Positions 1 through 6,940 of a stretch of 9,012 nucleotides of DNA are shown one piece after another. The stretch is from Legionellales bacterium (GTDB lineage Bacteria > Pseudomonadota > Gammaproteobacteria > Legionellales > Legionellaceae). The notes below the pieces were generated by a model, which saw nothing but the letters and a program-made list of their open reading frames with translations, was not told the origin of the DNA and searched no databases. The translations under genes and the position numbers were made by a program. The stretch lies in assembly GCA_003489505.1 (NCBI GenBank), contig DNMA01000217.1, positions 1 through 9,012 on the forward strand. The letters are read 5' to 3'. Position 1 is the first letter of the stretch. Every line of letters starts with the position of its first letter.

Positions 1-7
1 TAACTAT

Positions 8-655
8 ATGCTCTGGTGCATGGAAACTAAAGCCCAACAAGTGCTGTTAAACCCTGAACACATCTATTGGCATCAAATAGAATATCTTGCCGAGGAATTA
101 AGCAGAGCTGCATCGGAGACATCCATAGAGGTGAGTTTATTTTTCATACATCTTTTTAATAAAACGATTCAATTTCAAAAAAATCATTTAGGGCATTTTC
201 TTTTAAGCCGAAATCCTCTTTTTAAAAATATAGGGGTTCGCGAATGTTTACCAGAAGACCCACTGAGAGAAGCCATTGAACATAAAACGCCTTTATTCAT
301 GGCGCTATATTATCAAAATCTCTCCATGCTCAGCGCTTTAAAAATCCAAGCTGCCAAGATGAATGCCGATGATATTCAAAGCTTACAAGGATTATTAATC
401 CATTTGGTTATTCAAAGAAATGAAAAACATTTTGATTTCATTTTAAGGCATTACAGTCGAATATTAAAAATTGAGGGTTTTCAAGAAACCCTCATCAAGG
501 CTTGTGATGAGCACACGCCAGCCATGAAAAGAGTGATTGAGCGCTTATCTGAGCCTCGTGCAGCATCGATTCGGCGTCAAAGCTTTTTTATTCAAGCGCC
601 AACGCAAGAACCCATGACCATTGAGGCACTTCGTTCAATCTTTAAAATGCCTTAA
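8..655 (+). CDS. Hypothetical protein, possible degenerate ankyrin-type helical repeats (5' end uncertain)
   Basis: I do not recognise this protein. It is 215 residues long if it starts at the ATG at base 8. A second in-frame ATG lies at base 20. No in-frame stop precedes base 8 in the few bases available, so the gene may begin outside the window. It has no signal peptide or membrane segment and looks soluble and largely helical. Residues about 92-116 (around HKTPLFMAL) resemble an ankyrin unit, with the TPL motif and an alanine two positions on. Weaker look-alikes occur at about 129-150 (LLIHLV) and 159-182 (TLIKAC). The tail (185-215) is basic then polar. The repeat reading is inference: the canonical glycines are mostly missing, so another alpha-helical repeat is equally possible. 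It converges on the phosphorylase gene, and the two share a 4-base overlap at their stops. In Legionella-like bacteria such genes are sometimes secreted effectors, but nothing here proves secretion. Confidence 0.6.
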   Translation: MLWCMETKAQQVLLNPEHIYWHQIEYLAEELSRAASETSIEVSLFFIHLFNKTIQFQKNHLGHFLLSRNPLFKNIGVRECLPEDPLREAIEHKTPLFMALYYQNLSMLSALKIQAAKMNADDIQSLQGLLIHLVIQRNEKHFDFILRHYSRILKIEGFQETLIKACDEHTPAMKRVIERLSEPRAASIRRQSFFIQAPTQEPMTIEALRSIFKMP

Positions 656-1497
656 ACGATCCCTCGTTCTTTTTTATCTAATAAATACATTTCCATGGTG
701 CTCGCAATGGCAAAAGCTATCGAGCACTCATTGGCTCTTTTGATTTTTTCAGGGTCTTTCATAAAGCCTGATTCATCGCCAATAATGGATAAAATTGCTC
801 CACAGCGAATAGTCTCTTGCGGATTGAACATATCATGATATCTGGCAGTTAGAATAGGTCCTAAAGTAAAAAATTGCGCACACTCCATCTCGGAAGCAAT
901 CACACCTGCGTTGCGAATAGCATCCATGTAATCCATGCTATCTTTAAGTAATGAGAATTGATATTCTCGGGCAAATAAAGAGCTTTTGGAATGAACAATA
1001 CCAAAATGAATTTTTCTATCAGAAAATAAATTCTTTTGCGCTGCCAATTTTGAAGCCTGAATATATTCAAACGATGCCATAGCAGGAAACTCTGGATAAA
1101 TATAATCCCAGGAAGCTTTATCGTCACGCACTGCACCAGTTGCAACAACTAAATCACCACCTTTTACAGCCTCTGGATGTAAGGTACCAGAAGTGCCTAC
1201 TCGCAGTAATCTTTTCGCACCAAGCATCGCTAATTCATTAATAATGATATCTGCACTAGGGCCGCCCATTCCTGAGGAAATCGCTGCCACATCCACCATG
1301 CTGCCATCAGGCGCTTTGAGTTGCCCCATATAAAGGTTATGTTGTCGGGGATGATATTTTTCAGTCCGATGACTAAAAAGCTCAGAAATTTGACGTGCTC
1401 TACCATCAGAACCGGTGATAAAGAAATATCGTCCTATACCATGATTGCCTTGAATATCGTCTGCTGTTGCATTGATATGTTGTACTACAATAGCCAT
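652..1497 (-). CDS. Nucleoside phosphorylase, uridine phosphorylase-like (NP-I / PNP_UDP_1 family)
   Basis: The product is a 281-residue cytoplasmic enzyme, predicted to cleave a nucleoside with phosphate to a free base and ribose-1-phosphate (nucleoside salvage). NP-I hallmarks are in order: a phosphate-loop-like segment ITGSDGRA (27-34), SSGMGGPS (74-81), RVGTSG (99-104), AVRDDKAS (122-129), EFPAMASFEY (136-145), and the ribose-binding SEMECA (202-207). Overall it resembles uridine phosphorylase more than the purine enzymes, but it is about 28 residues longer than E. coli Udp (253). The Gln-x-Arg uracil contact of Udp (FYPGQER) is not evident in the matching stretch LFAREYQF (174-181). SIIGDES (237-243) puts an Asp near where purine phosphorylases carry their catalytic Asp. 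Substrate is therefore left open. The start is supported by AAGGA eight bases upstream. It follows the peptidase gene by 28 bp and may share its transcript. Its stop overlaps that of the left-edge gene. Confidence 0.85.
   Translation of the reverse strand: MAIVVQHINATADDIQGNHGIGRYFFITGSDGRARQISELFSHRTEKYHPRQHNLYMGQLKAPDGSMVDVAAISSGMGGPSADIIINELAMLGAKRLLRVGTSGTLHPEAVKGGDLVVATGAVRDDKASWDYIYPEFPAMASFEYIQASKLAAQKNLFSDRKIHFGIVHSKSSLFAREYQFSLLKDSMDYMDAIRNAGVIASEMECAQFFTLGPILTARYHDMFNPQETIRCGAILSIIGDESGFMKDPEKIKRANECSIAFAIASTMEMYLLDKKERGIV
655..675 (+). terminator. Weak candidate intrinsic terminator for the left-edge gene
   Basis: The last base of the stop codon begins a short inverted repeat, AACGA (655-659), a four-base loop TCCC, then TCGTT (664-668). 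One C and six Ts (670-675) follow. The geometry is that of a Rho-independent terminator on the plus strand. However, the stem is only five pairs with two G-C pairs, so it would be weak. It lies wholly inside the 3' end of the opposing phosphorylase coding sequence, so the match could be chance. Confidence 0.25.
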
Positions 1498-1525
1498 TCA
1501 ACCATTCCTTAATACATATTTTTTA

Positions 1526-2590
1526 TTATTCGCTACTCAACTGGCGAATTCTTTCAATTTCCATGACCATGGCTTTAAAATAATCATAAGACATATAAAA
1601 ATTACCATGGTCGCCTATTTTATCCCCCCAAGAATTTCTGAGGGTTAAAAGTCCTCGATGGATTCGACCAAAATCATCTTTTGCATAAGCATTGTCATCA
1701 AATCCAGTAATCAGCATTGCATGTCCGGCAAATTGGGGATTTTGTTTAATATCTTGCATAATTTCAGGGGTCAACAGCCAAGTGTCATTAAATGCCTTAT
1801 GGGTCCCAACTGCTCCAGCTAAACCGATATCGGGTTCAGCTAATAAGACGCCGATGACAATCCTGTCACCTTTTAATAAAACCGTTTTCACATGATTTAA
1901 TAAACTTTGCATATCAACCGATTCATGGCTACTTTGATACACATCTAAAATCGAGCTCCAACCTATACGATAATCCATCATGGATTCACTGTATTGATGA
2001 AAATCAATTAATGAAATTTCATCACCAATATCTTTTTCAACTAGTGGATATTCTTTCAAACCACCACAACCATATTGATTTTGAATATCTTTTTTAATAA
2101 ATCCAAACAATTCTAATTGAGATAAGACGGCATTACCCAAAGCACCATCCCAGCCACTTTGTGTAAAGCCATATTTTTGTAAATGCCGACCCAGCTGTAA
2201 ACTACACAAAGGACTGACATAGTCGCCCTTTTTCAAAATCGCATCGATGGCTGCAGCTGCCGCAAATTCCACGCAAGAACCATGAATGCCTTGGTTCATC
2301 ACAGGAACATTATCCATCCCTAATTGCACAGAGGAAGGCGTGCTGGTCAAAGAATGCACCTGCTCGGATTTTTTTTCTAAGCTTTTAATTCTTTTCAAAT
2401 AACTATTTTGTGCTTTTTGACTCAGCTTCATAGACATTAAAGCAACTGTTTGCGGTCTAGATTCCTGGGCCACTCTTGGCAAAGTCGGTTGTGGAATAAT
2501 TTGTTGAATGACCCCCGTAACTTCAATATCTTCCGCCATGGCTTGAATGCATAAAACGCATAAAAATATATATTTACTCAATCCTTTCAT
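1526..2590 (-). CDS. Exported papain-like (C1 family) cysteine peptidase with N-terminal pro-region
   Basis: The 354-residue precursor has a Sec signal peptide: Lys2, a hydrophobic stretch at about 7-17, and likely cleavage after AMA (17-19). Residues 20-90 form a pro-region with a basic helical part (about 50-80). The papain-fold domain follows. Catalytic residues are in the usual order: Gln100 (oxyanion hole) and Cys106 in NQGIHGSC, His290 in AGHAMLITGFDD, and Asn319 in LRNSWGD with the following HGNFYMSYDYF. All are intact, so an active protease is expected. The short pro-region plus C1A domain recalls the secreted Legionella peptidase Lpg2622, a family resemblance I judge by eye. It should act in the periplasm or, in a type II secretor, outside the cell. 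A perfect GGAG eight bases before the ATG fixes the start. The 48 bp gap after ubiI is AT-rich with a TATACAT box but no convincing -35, so its own promoter is uncertain. Confidence 0.88.
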   Translation of the reverse strand: MKGLSKYIFLCVLCIQAMAEDIEVTGVIQQIIPQPTLPRVAQESRPQTVALMSMKLSQKAQNSYLKRIKSLEKKSEQVHSLTSTPSSVQLGMDNVPVMNQGIHGSCVEFAAAAAIDAILKKGDYVSPLCSLQLGRHLQKYGFTQSGWDGALGNAVLSQLELFGFIKKDIQNQYGCGGLKEYPLVEKDIGDEISLIDFHQYSESMMDYRIGWSSILDVYQSSHESVDMQSLLNHVKTVLLKGDRIVIGVLLAEPDIGLAGAVGTHKAFNDTWLLTPEIMQDIKQNPQFAGHAMLITGFDDNAYAKDDFGRIHRGLLTLRNSWGDKIGDHGNFYMSYDYFKAMVMEIERIRQLSSE

Positions 2591-2638
2591 ATTTTAAGCT
2601 CCATTGGTCTTAAATAAGTTCGTATGTATATTAAACAT

Positions 2639-3787
2639 TTATAAATCTTGAACTAACGTCATCATGACTTTTTTAATTAAGGATTGATGATTGAGCCAAT
2701 CCATGCCTAAAGATCTAAATTTTACCCAAAAAACATCGGTAATTCCAAAGCAATTTTTAATTAATTTCATTCCTAGAATCAATGGCAGCATTTTAGCTTT
2801 TCTTTCACGTTGATATTTGGCCAATAGATTAGCAGCAGATAAAGCCTGAGGATTATCCAAAAAAAGATTCCTTAAACACAAAAGATCAGCAAAACCTGCA
2901 TTTAAACCTAATCCTGCTAATGGATGGAAATGATGGGCTGCATCTCCCAGCAAAAGCCAATGATTATCAAAATATTTTTTGGTATGCAAATAATGTAGCG
3001 GAAATGTTTTTAAGCCTTTGACGGCGATGACTTCCCCGACTGCGCCCTCCCAATAAATATTGAGCTTTTCACACAAGGCTTTTTCATCTAATTGAGCATA
3101 TTTTTTTGCCAAAGGCGTATCCAAAGACCAAACCATCGAATATCGACAGGGCTGGGCCAAAGGCAAAAAGGCTAAAGGACCATGTGCCCCAAATATTTGC
3201 AGTGCATGTCCTTGATGCGGTTTGGTGACCTCAATTTCTGCAACTAAACCGAGTTGATGATAAGAGCCTCTTTCACAAGGCACTTTTAAAGATTGTCGAA
3301 CAGGTGAATGCGCACCATCAGCAATACATAAAAAATCCGCCCGAACTTGTCGTCCCTCGGCTAATTTTAAAACCCAAAAATTTTTTTCATAGACACAAGA
3401 TTCAGCTGATGGGGTTTCAAAAACAGGGATCTGCATTTCATTTAATTTCTTCCAGCACGCCTCCCATAGGGCTTGTTCCTCAACAATGGTAGCCAGTTTA
3501 GTTTGACTGATGTCAGCGGCTTGTAATTCCAGTTGGGCATGGCCAACACCATCCCAAATTAACATTTTTTTGATTACTTGTTGGGCATCCTCCGGAATAT
3601 TTTTTAGAATTTCAAATTCCTTTAATAAATTAAGTGATGTCTGGCTTAAGGCAAAAACTCTTTTATTATCACCTTGAATTTTTTGTAATGCAGGTCGCCA
3701 TAAGGCCACATCCAATTGATTTTTTTTAAGTAGAATGGCTGTTACCATAGCAATGATGCCCCCACCCCATACTGCGACTTTATTCAT
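2639..3787 (-). CDS. ubiI: UbiI/VisC-like FAD-dependent ubiquinone biosynthesis hydroxylase
   Basis: This is a 382-residue flavoprotein monooxygenase of the UbiH/UbiF/COQ6 family, predicted to hydroxylate the ubiquinone ring (C5 for UbiI) with O2 and NAD(P)H at the inner membrane face. Visible motifs are the N-terminal dinucleotide-binding turn GGGIIA (8-13), RVFALS (43-48), ADGAHSPVR (156-164), and the family signature GDAAHHFHPLAG (281-292) followed by LGLN. It is the more divergent of the two hydroxylases here. The third glycine of GxGxxG is Ala13, and the AGQG found in most members reads AGLG (Leu293). The C-terminal region (about 335-382) is hydrophobic and basic. Assignment as UbiI rather than UbiF rests on its place directly after ubiH, as in E. 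coli ygfB-pepP-ubiH-ubiI. Its ATG lies inside the end of ubiH (8 bp overlap, ATGAATAA), implying translational coupling. An AGAAGG-type ribosome site precedes it. Confidence 0.8.
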   Translation of the reverse strand: MNKVAVWGGGIIAMVTAILLKKNQLDVALWRPALQKIQGDNKRVFALSQTSLNLLKEFEILKNIPEDAQQVIKKMLIWDGVGHAQLELQAADISQTKLATIVEEQALWEACWKKLNEMQIPVFETPSAESCVYEKNFWVLKLAEGRQVRADFLCIADGAHSPVRQSLKVPCERGSYHQLGLVAEIEVTKPHQGHALQIFGAHGPLAFLPLAQPCRYSMVWSLDTPLAKKYAQLDEKALCEKLNIYWEGAVGEVIAVKGLKTFPLHYLHTKKYFDNHWLLLGDAAHHFHPLAGLGLNAGFADLLCLRNLFLDNPQALSAANLLAKYQRERKAKMLPLILGMKLIKNCFGITDVFWVKFRSLGMDWLNHQSLIKKVMMTLVQDL

Positions 3788-4952
3788 GCCCTTCTTCCAA
3801 AAAATTATAAATTTCTTCCGGCAAAGGATATCCTAAGCCTTGTGCATAATTAGAAAATGTTTGTCTTAAGCCTAAATGATTGCTTAAAGCGATAAGTCCT
3901 ATGCCTTTGATGAATCCAGGGAAGCGATTAAAACCACTTGCTAAAAATCGAGTTAATTTTAAAGTAAACTCCTGGTCTTTTTTACGCCTTAATAAATAAA
4001 TTGGAAACGTGTCTGAACTGATACCATATTCCTGAAGTACCGATAAAAAAGTCACCACATCTCTTAAACTTAAATTAAACCCCTGACCTGCTACAGGATG
4101 CAAGGTATGGGCCGCATTTCCTAAAAATAAAATATTTTGATAAGACTGCACAGGCATAAAAATTTGTCTGAGCGGATAAGTTCGTATGGATTGAACACTT
4201 AAAATATCACCCATACGATGGGCCAATTGTTTTTCTAAGCGATCTTTAACATCAGAAAAATGCTGGTCTCGCATCAGTTGGGCATTTTTTTTTGAAAGAC
4301 TCCAAACGATTGCCATATCATGCGTATGCCAAGGTAAAAGCGCTAAAGGCCCTATATCCGTAAAGCGCTCAAATGCTAGGCCCTCATGGGGATGCTTTAA
4401 ACTTAACATCCCAATCACTGCTTCTTGCTCAGGCTCAAGCTCTACCGGTAATCCACAAGCTTTGCGAACAGACGACAAAGCACCATCTGCAGCAATAATA
4501 ATTTTGGTCTCAATATCAAAAAATGCTTCATCTTGTTGAATAGTGACTGTCTGGGTTTTGGCATCAAAACTTAAAAAACGACCATTGATTAGAGCCTTGG
4601 TTTCATGTAACTGAGCACATATTGCTTTTTGCAATTCATTTAAATCAATGACTGCGCCAAGATGCTCAAGTTGTTTTTCATTGAGTAACAAATGTCCAAA
4701 TGCTGATTCAACAGAAACATGAATATTTCGAATATTGGTCGTTTGTGCCCAAACAGATGACCAAATATTAAGATATTTTAAAATGGCGATACTAGTTTTA
4801 GATAAAGCCAATGGGCGAATCCCTGAAAAAGGCTTAGATAAACTCTCATCGACTAGTCGATAAGAGATACCCAATTGCTCTAAACCTTTAGCAAGGCTTA
4901 AACCAACAATCCCTCCACCAATAATTAACACATCGCAGGTTTGCTTTTTCAT
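3780..4952 (-). CDS. ubiH: UbiH, FAD-dependent 2-octaprenyl-6-methoxyphenol hydroxylase
   Basis: A 390-residue FAD monooxygenase, close to the usual UbiH length of about 392, that adds the C1 hydroxyl in aerobic ubiquinone synthesis. All family motifs are canonical: the FAD ADP-binding turn GGGIVG (12-17) at the end of the first beta strand, RPLALS (46-51), AADGALSSVR (154-163), and GNAAHTLHPVAGQGFN (278-293). It is clearly better conserved than the following UbiI-like gene. The start codon overlaps the pepP stop as TAATG, a classic reinitiation junction. An AAGGTG about ten bases upstream can also serve as ribosome site. The coding strand carries a run of nine A residues (complement of 4285-4293, codons for Lys-Lys-Asn 221-223), a possible slippage point. 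Confidence 0.93.
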   Translation of the reverse strand: MKKQTCDVLIIGGGIVGLSLAKGLEQLGISYRLVDESLSKPFSGIRPLALSKTSIAILKYLNIWSSVWAQTTNIRNIHVSVESAFGHLLLNEKQLEHLGAVIDLNELQKAICAQLHETKALINGRFLSFDAKTQTVTIQQDEAFFDIETKIIIAADGALSSVRKACGLPVELEPEQEAVIGMLSLKHPHEGLAFERFTDIGPLALLPWHTHDMAIVWSLSKKNAQLMRDQHFSDVKDRLEKQLAHRMGDILSVQSIRTYPLRQIFMPVQSYQNILFLGNAAHTLHPVAGQGFNLSLRDVVTFLSVLQEYGISSDTFPIYLLRRKKDQEFTLKLTRFLASGFNRFPGFIKGIGLIALSNHLGLRQTFSNYAQGLGYPLPEEIYNFLEEGHE

Positions 4953-6244
4953 TAGAGACCAACACCTTTTAAATCTTGCACTTGTTTTGGTAGCTGATGA
5001 GAAAATACATAAGAACCATCTGGGGTCACTAAAATATCATCTTCAATTCGAACTCCAATACCATGCCATTTTGGATCAATAGCAGGGGTAGGCGAAAAAT
5101 ATAAACCTGGCTCCACGGTTAAAACCATACCTGGGGTGAAACGAATAGATTGATTCTTTTCAATATAAGGGCCGACATCATGGACATCTAAACCCAACCA
5201 ATGTCCAGAACCATGCATATAAAATGCTTTATAGGCTTGTTGTTCTAAAAGTCCGTCTAAAGAACCATGCAAAATCCCTAAATCTTTAAGCCCTTGGGTT
5301 AAAATGGTCACCAAACAATCTTGGATGTCGGTCCAAACCGCATCTGGAGAAATCAGATTGATTGCTGCAGTTTGGGCATCTAAAACCAGTTCATAAATGG
5401 CTTGTTGCTCTAAACTCCAACGCCCTCGCACCGGGTAAGTTCGGGTCAAATCTGCGGCATAACCCTGCCACTCGCCACCGGCATCAATTAATAAAAGATC
5501 TTGGTCTTCAAAACGACGTTGAGATTGTGTGTAATGTAAAATACAAGCATTCTCACCGGATGCAACAATGGAGGGGTAGGCCAACTCCATACAAGCATTT
5601 TTTTGCAGATGATATTGGAAAATGGCAGCCAGCTCATATTCATACTGACAAGATTTTACCGCCTTCATCACTTGAATATGTGCATCAACTGACAAATCCA
5701 CAGCCTTTTGTATACAATCAATTTCAGCCACACTTTTTATTAAACGCATTTTGGAAATCAAAGGATCTATATCATGAAAAGCAGAGTCCAAGCCGCGCTC
5801 TTCACGTCGCATGCCTCGCGCTTTTTTCCATGCTGAAAATAATTGCTTTTCCCAATGACCAGTCTGTAAAAATGGATAGAAAATATTGCTGACCCCTTTT
5901 AGTAAGTCTATCAATTGGGTTTGAAAGTCTCCCATTGGATAAGCTTTATCGACCCCGAGTACATCACCAGCTTGCTCCTGACCTAAAACGGGGCCAGTCC
6001 AAATGGTTTTCAATGGGTCAGAGGGTTCACTAAATAAAATACTTTGCCCCTTAGCCAGCACCAATATGGCATTGGCCTCAGAAAATCCTGTGAGATATAA
6101 GAAATGACTATTTTGTCGAAAAGGATAATGTACATCACCACTTCGCAAAACCTCATGCGATCCAGGAATAATTGCAATACTATGCGTGGGCAATTTTTTT
6201 ATTAATGCTTGTCGTCTTTCAATATATTCCTTTTGCGTCATCAT
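4952..6244 (-). CDS. pepP: PepP, Xaa-Pro aminopeptidase (aminopeptidase P II)
   Basis: A 430-residue cytoplasmic metallopeptidase that removes the N-terminal residue when proline is second. An N-terminal AMP_N domain (about 1-170) includes the conserved RxNSxFxYLTGF-like segment (43-54). It is followed by the pita-bread catalytic domain. The dimetal ligands are all present and spaced as in E. coli PepP: Asp254 (LLIDAGGE), Asp265 (ADLTRTYP), His348 in HGSGHWLGLDVHDVG (344-358), Glu378 (TVEPG) and Glu401 (RIED). His355 of the same loop is also kept. An active Mn-dependent enzyme is expected. Two ATGs lie in tandem (6244 and 6241), and AAGG upstream suits the first. It sits 18 bp after ygfB and overlaps ubiH by one base. 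Its link to ubiquinone genes is a conserved gammaproteobacterial arrangement, with no known shared reaction. Confidence 0.95.
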   Translation of the reverse strand: MMTQKEYIERRQALIKKLPTHSIAIIPGSHEVLRSGDVHYPFRQNSHFLYLTGFSEANAILVLAKGQSILFSEPSDPLKTIWTGPVLGQEQAGDVLGVDKAYPMGDFQTQLIDLLKGVSNIFYPFLQTGHWEKQLFSAWKKARGMRREERGLDSAFHDIDPLISKMRLIKSVAEIDCIQKAVDLSVDAHIQVMKAVKSCQYEYELAAIFQYHLQKNACMELAYPSIVASGENACILHYTQSQRRFEDQDLLLIDAGGEWQGYAADLTRTYPVRGRWSLEQQAIYELVLDAQTAAINLISPDAVWTDIQDCLVTILTQGLKDLGILHGSLDGLLEQQAYKAFYMHGSGHWLGLDVHDVGPYIEKNQSIRFTPGMVLTVEPGLYFSPTPAIDPKWHGIGVRIEDDILVTPDGSYVFSHQLPKQVQDLKGVGL

Positions 6245-6262
6245 GTTATACCTTTAAAGTGA

Positions 6263-6841
6263 TTAATGGTGTGGGGGTGCATCCGTACCTTGTTGTTGAT
6301 TCAAATCACAAAATAACTGCAATACCGCAAGGCGCGCATATTCTGTAACATCTAAATAAGCCTTTTCATCTTCGTCATTCAATTCTAAATCCTCTGCGTC
6401 CATTTCTGAAAAATCTTCAAAATGCTGCAAAAGCTCAATATCATCTTCGCTTTCAAAATCGTCTAAAGTTAAACCAGAAAGATTCAACCCTTCCAAAAAG
6501 CCTAAACACCAATCTGAAAATGCTAAAATTCTTTCCTGCAATACACAATTTTCAGGAGGCAATAACATTTTAAATTCAAAACCAAAATTATTAAGCCAGG
6601 TATGTGTGATGGTGTAAATAGAAAATAGAGCATGAGTGGATTGATGAAACGCAGGCCCGGTTTTATTTAGGATTAAAGAGCGCAAATAATTTTCTGCTTG
6701 CTCAGACGCACCTGCCACAATTAAGCCGGTTAATAAACCATGGAGATGAGAAACTTCTAAATCCAAATCCAAAGTTGATAAATCATCAATGATTTGTTCA
6801 TAATTCGGCAACTGGTGAATGGTGTCATTTTTTTCTAACAT
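6263..6841 (-). CDS. ygfB: YgfB/YecA (UPF0149) family protein
   Basis: A 192-residue acidic helical protein, the same length as E. coli YgfB. Family features are the N-terminal HGLLTGLIVAG segment (34-44), the central FSDWCLGFLEGL (108-119), and the C-terminal tyrosine-containing helix around AYLDVTEYARLAVLQLF (161-177). A very acidic linker (about 127-160) lies between the last two. The molecular role is poorly defined. In Pseudomonas aeruginosa the family member affects AmpD-family amidase expression, which should not be assumed here. It is the first gene of the minus-strand ubiquinone operon, preceded by a good promoter and a GGGA ribosome site about eight bases ahead of the ATG. The protein ends in two histidines after Pro-Pro. 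Confidence 0.9.
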   Translation of the reverse strand: MLEKNDTIHQLPNYEQIIDDLSTLDLDLEVSHLHGLLTGLIVAGASEQAENYLRSLILNKTGPAFHQSTHALFSIYTITHTWLNNFGFEFKMLLPPENCVLQERILAFSDWCLGFLEGLNLSGLTLDDFESEDDIELLQHFEDFSEMDAEDLELNDEDEKAYLDVTEYARLAVLQLFCDLNQQQGTDAPPHH

Positions 6842-6869
6842 AATTTTCCCAAATTTATTCTAAAAGATG

Positions 6870-6898
6870 ATGATAACTGATTTGCTCAAATATGCCAA
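6870..6898 (-). promoter_or_regulatory. Predicted sigma70 promoter of the ygfB-pepP-ubiH-ubiI operon
   Basis: On the minus strand TTGGCA (6898-6893) and TATCAT (6875-6870) are separated by exactly 17 bp. Each matches the sigma70 consensus at five of six positions. Transcription would begin near 6863, leaving a leader of about 20 bases before the ygfB ATG. It overlaps the weaker zapA-facing promoter, so the two could compete for RNA polymerase. Confidence 0.65.
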
Positions 6899-6910
6899 AA
6901 TTGTTAACAT
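6882..6910 (+). promoter_or_regulatory. Weak candidate sigma70 promoter of zapA
   Basis: On the plus strand TTGCTC (6882-6887), a 17 bp spacer and TAACAT (6905-6910) would start RNA near 6917, about 24 bases before the zapA ATG. The -35 matches three of six consensus positions and the -10 four of six. An alternative pair, TTGTTA (6901) with TATTTA (6924), would give an almost leaderless message and seems less likely. The palindrome TGTTAACA (6902-6909) overlaps the -10 and could be an operator, but palindromes of this size are common in AT-rich DNA. Confidence 0.35.
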
Positions 6911-6940
6911 GTACTCAGTGAAATATTTATTGGAAAAAAA

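Noticed and set aside
900..1148. An 82-codon minus-strand frame inside the phosphorylase gene
   Set aside because: It overlaps the phosphorylase in another frame on the same strand, while all NP-I motifs are in the longer frame.
2591..2638. Promoter ahead of the peptidase gene based on TATACAT
   Set aside because: No -35 resembling TTGACA is found at 16-18 bp spacing, so it is noted only in the gene entry.
5362..5892. A 176-codon open frame on the plus strand opposite pepP
   Set aside because: It lies wholly antisense to a gene with complete catalytic motifs, its translation resembles no family I know and has no ribosome site I would trust. It is a shadow of pepP codon use.
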